Below, piece by piece: positions 58,265 through 64,000 of a stretch of 64,000 bases of DNA (position 1 is the first letter of the stretch; each line of letters begins with the position of its first letter). The translations under genes and the position numbers were made by a program. The DNA comes from Lineus longissimus (lineage: Eukaryota > Nemertea > Pilidiophora > Heteronemertea > Lineidae). The stretch covers positions 17,243,501 through 17,307,500 of the forward strand of contig NC_088310.1 of the NCBI RefSeq assembly GCF_910592395.1, given 5' to 3'. The notes beneath the pieces were generated by a model that made no database searches, was not told where the DNA came from, and saw nothing but the letters and a program-made list of their open reading frames with translations.

Positions 58265-59510
58265 TTTTTGGCTCACTGTAGGGGAGTCTTATGTAATACC
58301 GCAGTGTCCGTCGTCCGTCGTCGTCGTCCGTCGTCCGTCGTCGTCCGTCGTCCGTCGTCGTATCCTATTTAAAAAACAGTGGCACGTTTCTTAACCGCTA
58401 GGGCTATGAACTTAAAAACTTTGTACACAGCACCCCCTAGGTCAGGTGACCTCTGACACTGAATTTCGGTCCGATCTGATTCTCAACTTGGCCACCAGGG
58501 GGCCAAATGTCGATATCTAAAAAGTGTGATATCTCGCTTATTAGTGACTTGTTTTCGATGAAACTTGTGTTGTAGGTACTCATAGCAAATATACATCTTA
58601 TATCATACGGGTTTTTAATTTGACCTACTTTTCAAGTTCACAGAGGTCATATGGCGAAATTGGCCATTAGAGTGTAAACTATGGCACGTTTCTTAACCAC
58701 TAAAGCTATGAACTTGAAACTTGGTACATATAACCCCCTATATCACATAGCCTCTGGTGCTGAATTTCAGTTTGATCTGATTCTCAACTTTGCCACCAGG
58801 GGGCCAAAAGTGGATATCTAAAAAGTGTGATATCTCGCTTATAAGTGACTTGTTTTCGATAAAATGTTTATGGTAGGTACTCTTAGGAAGAATACATCAC
58901 ATGTCTTACGGGTTTTCAATTTGACCTACTTTTCAAGGTCACAGAGGTCATATGGCATAAATTGGCCGTTGGAGTGTAAACTATGGCACGTTTCTTAACC
59001 AGTAAAGCTATGAACTTGAAACTTGGTGCATATAACCCCCTACATCAGATAACCTTTGATGCCGAATTTTGGCCTGATCTGATTCTTTATTCGGCCACCA
59101 GGGGGCCATAATGGAAAAAGGAAGAAGTGCAATATCTTGCTTATTTGAGTGAATTGTTTTCGATAAAATTTTTATGGCAGGGACTTCTAGCAAGGATACA
59201 CCACATGTCCTACGATTTTTGGATTTGACCTCCTTTTCTAGGTCACAGAGGTCAAATGGCGTAAATTGGCCATTAGAGTGTAACTATGGCACGTTTCTTA
59301 ACTGCTTAAGCTATGAACTTGAAAGTTGGTACATGTAACCCCCTACATCAGATAATCTCTGACACCGAATTTTGGCCTCATCTGATTCTTGATTTGGCCA
59401 CCAGGGGGTCAAAACTGAAAAAGTAGGACGTGCAATATCTTGCTTATTAATGACTTTTTTCGATGAATTTTTTATTGCAGGGACTCTTAGCAATCACACG
59501 ATATTGATCT
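58265..59510. repeat. GTC-rich run plus ~300-bp tandem units, copy 2
   Basis: Same organisation as 57,120-58,200 (TTGGCTCACTGTAGGGGAGT, GTC runs), with four ~300-bp units that become more divergent toward 59,500. Confidence 0.8.
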
Positions 59511-61250
59511 TGTTGATGTCATAGACAATTATTGGTTGGATCATAAACTTATATATACTGCCCTGTCTTATTACTTGACATCAATACACATCTAAAAAAA
59601 GTCTTCATGCCTGATTGTGTTCACCATATTCACCTCTAAACTAAGCATGATCCTGCCTACTAAAAGATGTATACGGTGAGCACAATGGCCCCTGGCCGTT
59701 TCATCTAATAGGTGGAAGCGCAAGAAATATGGCAATCTGTACATGTAGTTCCTTAGCACGGCGACAGATGACGCGTTCGATTTCTGTAACTGCTGTCCCT
59801 ACGGCGCATGCGTGATACACACTTTCTAACCTCCAACATTTACAAAACACAGGAGAGGTACTAACTGCAGGTTTAGGATTGGTGGAGCTAAGACTTATAT
59901 CTTCCTCCTGCAAGCCTGAATAGTTCTGATGTACGGTGGGATAGGAGACCCCTACTGGTGACTTTGTGCAACTTTGTCTTGCCTACTTGGCTACTGCCTG
60001 TAGTCACCCTTTAATACATGTACCTGGACAGATCTAGTAATAAATCATAAACCTGTCGTTTTAGTTATTCATCAGGCATTCACCTTGTATAATCTGATTA
60101 TATACATTCCCAAAAATTAAGTCTCTTCTAATCTATACTTGCCAAAATATATACAAATTCTCCTAATTAATAGTTTTAAAAAGTTTAATATTCCCCTTAC
60201 CAAAAAGTTGAATTTCTGGCAAAAGTGGATCCCGCTTCTTGTACAAATATATAAAAGAAAAGCTGTGTACAACAAAGTTGATCAGATCCATTTATCATTG
60301 ATTTTGATGCTATTCCTTAGAGTAAATATACAAAAAGCACAATTTATAATATTAAACCATAAACTCTTAAGTTACTAAATCTCTAAAAAGCCTTTGAAAT
60401 ATCTTGGCAAGGAGAGAGCTAAAGACCTCGAGTATTGTTCATTTTGATTTTTTGTGCATTCTAGGCTTCAGCTGCATGTAATAATAGTAAGCACTGCACC
60501 TTGTAACATCAACGAAAGAAACATGCAATGTACGTAATAATATACAGACAAAATTACAATAAAGTTATCACACTATAAACTGAACCCAGTTGATAGAAAC
60601 CAGATGGACTTTCAATTCCATTTACCTGGTTTTATATGAATTCTGGCAATAAGTGTGTGCGACATGAAGGCAAACTATGCAAAGAATTTTGTTCTAAGCA
60701 CATTCAAACATAAAATAGTATAAAAATACTGTAAACCAGGAAATATTTGTGGCTCTCTACACTTCACGGTTTTGTTAACTGGAATCTTTGGCGTAGTTTC
60801 AAAGCGCTTTGAGAACACTGTAACAGTAATACCAGTCAAAATCTTGCTTTTCGCTGGTTTCATTTTCACAGATTCTTCTGGTCATGAAAAATGTAACAGA
60901 ATTAAAATGTATGCAAAAATTGCAAGGTTTACAGTATAGAAAGTGTATGGCCACAACATCCTCAAATGCATTTTCTGTCAGCCCACGGAATCTGTAGGGC
61001 GTTAAGGAACAACAAAGTGATGCGTGCTGGTTTGATTTTGGAAGATCTGATGGAGATTCACTGATTGTATATACATTACCTTCAGAATAAAAATCACTTT
61101 AAAAGGATTTAGCCTCAAACTCTTATTCACGATTGTCAAATGATCTTCTGGGAAATAGTTAGAGAACTTATGGCAATCAGAATGTGAAAGGGGATACTGA
61201 GTCACTTCTCCTTACAACCAATCACCAGTCCCCTCTGCTCAACCCCACCT
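59511..61250. other. Stretch downstream of TMEM179, no gene recognised
   Basis: AT-rich. Open frames at 59,701-59,913 (minus), 60,139-60,378 (plus) and 60,675-60,869 (minus) show no motif. It may contain the TMEM179 3'UTR. Confidence 0.35.
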
Positions 61251-61254
61251 CACC

Positions 61255-61380
61255 CAGTCCCCCCTCCCTCCCTCTTCTGCATTGCACAAATGGACCTGCA
61301 CATCACTGCATGGTTTGAACTTTTATAGATGCTCAAATACTCCCCGCTAATCTGAGACACACTGTTCAATAGTCTTGGCA
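61255..61380. repeat. Partial tandem copy of the TMEM179 last-exon tail
   Basis: This segment repeats 61,440-61,555 (shared TGGACCTGCACA-CACTGCAT, TACTCCCCGCTAATCTGAG against ATTCCCCGCTATTCTGAG). On the minus strand it reads RLLNSVSQISGEYLSIY, parallel to the true C-terminus RLLSSVTQNSGEYSGI. Confidence 0.7.
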
Positions 61381-61489
61381 CCGATAAGTTGGAGCAATTG
61401 CCAGGCACCTTGCCTCAAACTCACTTTACCCAGCTCACCCCCTTCTGCACAGCAAAAATGGACCTGCACAGCACTGCATAGTTTTAAAT

Positions 61490-63674
61490 CTAGATGCCTG
61501 AATATTCCCCGCTATTCTGAGTGACACTGCTCAAAAGTCTTTGCCTCTCTCGACTCATACTCTTCAGGAAGTCCTCTTGTTTATTGAATTTGATGATTCG
61601 TGCCAATGAGAAGATGAACAATACCAGCCAGCAGAGCCACGATGACCAGGAACCAAACTGAAATGATAATATAATAGTTTTTGAGGATCCTTTATAGTCT
61701 AATGGTTAACACTGCTGGCCGCCACGCAATAGGGCCCAGGTTCGATCCCGGGGAGAACCCAGGATTGTATGTCTTGATGAACCGGCGTGGCTTTCACGGA
61801 AATCAAATTCCTGGCTCTTTACAACACAACGTATGTATGAATATTCAAGGGCCTGTTGGATCACACTAAACCCTGTGGTCCCTTGAATCTGAGTGCCTAC
61901 AGGGCAGGTAGAATATACCACATGTACCCTATATAATGGACATCATACTTCTGGCAAAAATCTAATTTAGGGTTACGACGCTGGTGATATATTGAAAGGT
62001 AGATGTCTTATAAAATGGCAGTACAGTAGCCTACTTGACGAACAGATAAATGTTAAGCAACGATGAAGCTTTTAATGATTTGAACTGATTGTCATCGGTA
62101 ACCACTGTGGACAATGTACAGTACACTTGTTAAGTAAAAAGAAAGAAGAGTCCATTTATCACATTTTTTTATATTTAGGGTTGTCAATTCCACTCAGCCA
62201 GGAAAGTATTTGTGCTCGATGCATAAGTGAGGAGCATGTTATGTGTTATTCTAAAGAACAGAAACACTTGATCTTACCTGTGCCATTCCGAACTCTACAA
62301 AGAAATCTCCAGTGTCTATATTTTCGCCAACATGCAATGGGATTGTGTCTGCCTCCTCGCAGCTGAATATAAAGAACGCAAAAGCTCATCAAAATCTATT
62401 CAAATGGGGGGGGGCTGCTGCGAAAAACTGAACCACTACAAGACATGAAAGAGGATCTCACGAATTTCTTTCCGAAAGGCTTCTGGAAATGCTTCCTATT
62501 TCAATTGAAGTAGGCCACTGGAGTACAACTTCACAAACACATTAGACAAGTTAGGATATACAGATGTTTAGACGGTACTATATATGCAGAAGAATATAAA
62601 GAAATTAGATTTGAAAAAATTGCCAAGCACTCACTTTCACAGCTCACAGTGGGCTGTGCTCTCTGATTGATTGTCTCACCTGTATGTCTGTGGTGCCTGT
62701 GTAATCACTGAGCACCACTGGTTAAAACCAGTGCTCAAAGTACTTCCTGATATCAGCATCATCGCAGTAAGCACAAAAGTCACCACCATTTTGATAAATG
62801 CCGACAACCAGGGCCTGAAATAAACAAGTCCACCGTTTAATATGAAATATAATTCTTCTTTTCTTAAGTTTCTTCATCTCTGGTTTACAATTCTCTTACA
62901 CGCGAAATGTTTTAACCCCTTTGGTCGATGTGGAAGAAAGAAATCCACACGCGTCGCAAATCGCTCCATTATTGGACCCCTCCGATTTCCTTCTCCTTCT
63001 ACCATAACTCTTCATGGACATTAATTCAGTTGCTTCTGCTCAACCTCATGAATACGACACTTCAGAACTTTGGTCCCGGATATATGACAATGGTTCGGCT
63101 CGGGCATTAACTGACATGACCTCTAACGCAGCATATCTCCTGAAAGAAATCACTGCGTGTGCAAATCATGCTTAATCAGCTGTGCAACCCTGCAACGCAG
63201 TGTTTTCTTTGAAGGATATATGCGTTAGAGGTCACGTCAGTTTATGCGCAAACCATACCATTGTTGTATCGGGGACCAAAGTTCCAAAGGGTCGCATTGA
63301 ACTTGCCCTCTCTGCCCTCAACCTGTTGAGACAAGAGACTATAAGAGTCAAGACGATGAAGAAAGAAGAACTTACAGATCGTTTCCTTGGATCAAGTAGA
63401 AAGACATGAGAATCATGTATCCAAGAGCTGTGAGCATTGACATCACTCCCATGAAGATTGAGAAGCCACAATAACCCTGAAGGCCCCACTCGACATCTAA
63501 ATTAAACTGTGGTGATGTACTATTTGTCACCCATTTTCCAGTGGCATACAACAAGCATCTGCCTTCAAACTGGTGGATGTTCACGCTCAAAGGGATGAAG
63601 ATAAAAAACGAAAATATCAATGCAAGCAGTAAGGCTGTAACTTGGGCTAACACTGCAATATTCCCTATGCCCAT
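61490..63674 (-). CDS. TMEM179: TMEM179-family four-pass membrane protein, complete, 4 exons, 228 residues
   Basis: Conserved animal membrane protein, mostly neural in vertebrates, of unknown mechanism. Exons (minus): 63,674-63,376, 62,814-62,680, 62,362-62,278, 61,657-61,490; all borders AG/GT and phases agree. Visible: TM1 LALIFSFFIFIPLS (about 15-30), the family signature FEGRCLLYATGKW, glycosylation site NST, TM2 GFSIFMGVMSMLTALGYMIL, TM3 in exon 2 (VVTFVLTAMMLISGSTL) followed by FNQWCSVIT, a loop SCEEADTIPLHVGENIDTGD, and TM4 SSWLCWLVLFIFSLARII with a basic/acidic tail KQEDFLKSM. Length matches the vertebrate proteins (about 230). Whether it is the 179 or 179B paralog cannot be told. Intron 3 holds a SINE, intron 1 a foldback, and the tail of the last exon is partly duplicated downstream. 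Confidence 0.9.
61690..61865 (+). repeat. tRNA-derived SINE in TMEM179 intron 3
   Basis: TAGTCTAATGGTTAACACTG (A box) and CCAGGTTCGATCCCGGGGAG (B box) spaced as in a tRNA gene, then a non-tRNA body (GATGAACCGGCGTGG, CAAATTCCTGGCTCTTTACA). The 5' acceptor stem does not pair, so it is not a functional tRNA. A truncated copy is at 21,920. Confidence 0.75.
63108..63243. mobile_element. 136-bp foldback element in TMEM179 intron 1
   Basis: AACTGACATGACCTCTAACG and GAAAGAAATCACTGCGT on the left are inverted at ACGCAGTGTTTTCTTT and GCGTTAGAGGTCACGTCAGT. Arms of about 50 bp. No coding capacity. Confidence 0.7.
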
Positions 63675-64000
63675 TTTGATCAGGAATTAAGTCAATATCA
63701 TGAAATAAAGAGGAATGTTGACATCTCGCAATTGAAAATTAAAAACCCGGAAGTAATTTCCTGTAAAACAAGTCGTTGTGGTCGTCGTGGAATATCAAGG
63801 TTTCGCATGCTTACGAAAAACGAGTACGTTTACAATTTGAAATACTATGATTGTCATCATAACAACAGTTGATATGAGATGAAACATGTAATTATAATTG
63901 TTTAACAGTTTCCATCCTCCACGATAAATGTTCAGATCCTCATGTCACAATAACTTAAAACGTCAACCAAAACGTACCATTGCCAAGTCATACTATTGTA
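63675..64000. other. Upstream region of TMEM179
   Basis: Presumed promoter and 5'UTR side of the gene. No motif that I can support. Confidence 0.35.

Noticed and set aside
61690-61762. Functional tRNA gene
   Set aside because: A and B boxes are present but the acceptor and anticodon stems do not pair, and a SINE body follows that is shared with another locus.

Overview
This is eukaryotic nuclear DNA from a marine invertebrate. The genes have GT-AG introns, the families are animal ones (SLC6 transporter, class A peptide-type GPCR, TMEM179, L3HYPDH, THAP), and DNA transposons, miniature elements and minisatellites fill most of the space between them. The repeat style (tRNA-derived SINEs, GTC-rich simple arrays, AGCTCAGCTGAGC-type ends) suggests a lophotrochozoan or another non-vertebrate bilaterian. 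I cannot name the species from sequence alone.

Layout. 0.6-7.6 kb: seven minus-strand exons of an SLC6 neurotransmitter/amino-acid transporter that runs off the left edge. 8.0-12.7 kb: a decayed Ty1/copia pol split by a 3.3-kb PIF/Harbinger transposon, whose transposase and MADF/BESS genes lie on opposite strands with interleaved exons. A 170-bp miniature element interrupts the MADF gene. 13-18 kb: repeats and relics of a GPCR. 19.2-20.3 kb: an intact single-exon GPCR (minus). 20.7-21.1 kb: a THAP-domain ORF. 22.5-32.2 kb: a large MULE-type element with hairpin-rich ends. It carries an uninterrupted seven-exon gene that I reconstruct as a 1306-residue protein: FAR1/GCM-like zinc module, MULE DDE transposase, SWIM finger, AT-hook, Ulp1/C48 cysteine protease and PHD finger. 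A 242-bp miniature relative with a perfect 9-bp target duplication sits in its first intron.

33-44.6 kb: miniature elements, a 2.1-kb inverted-repeat element with AAGTCGA-rich ends, a dead inverted copy of the first three SLC6 exons (plus strand), another GPCR relic and an 823-bp hAT-like non-autonomous element. 45.4-51.5 kb: a complete four-exon L3HYPDH gene (trans-3-hydroxy-L-proline dehydratase, plus). Its first intron is largely an array of about 44 copies of an ~85-bp minisatellite. A second minisatellite (~74 bp) starts inside its last coding exon and runs on for about 1.1 kb. 53-59.5 kb: a Harbinger relic, a possible 60-codon two-exon gene and two GTC-rich ~300-bp repeat arrays. 61.5-63.7 kb: a complete four-exon TMEM179 gene (minus) with a SINE and a foldback element in its introns.

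The host genes (SLC6, GPCR, L3HYPDH, TMEM179) are not functionally linked as far as I can see. The most striking object is the MULE, which joins a transposase to a SUMO-protease-like domain and a chromatin reader and appears intact. Exon boundaries were worked out by hand from splice signals, reading phase and family similarity; no alignment or search was run.
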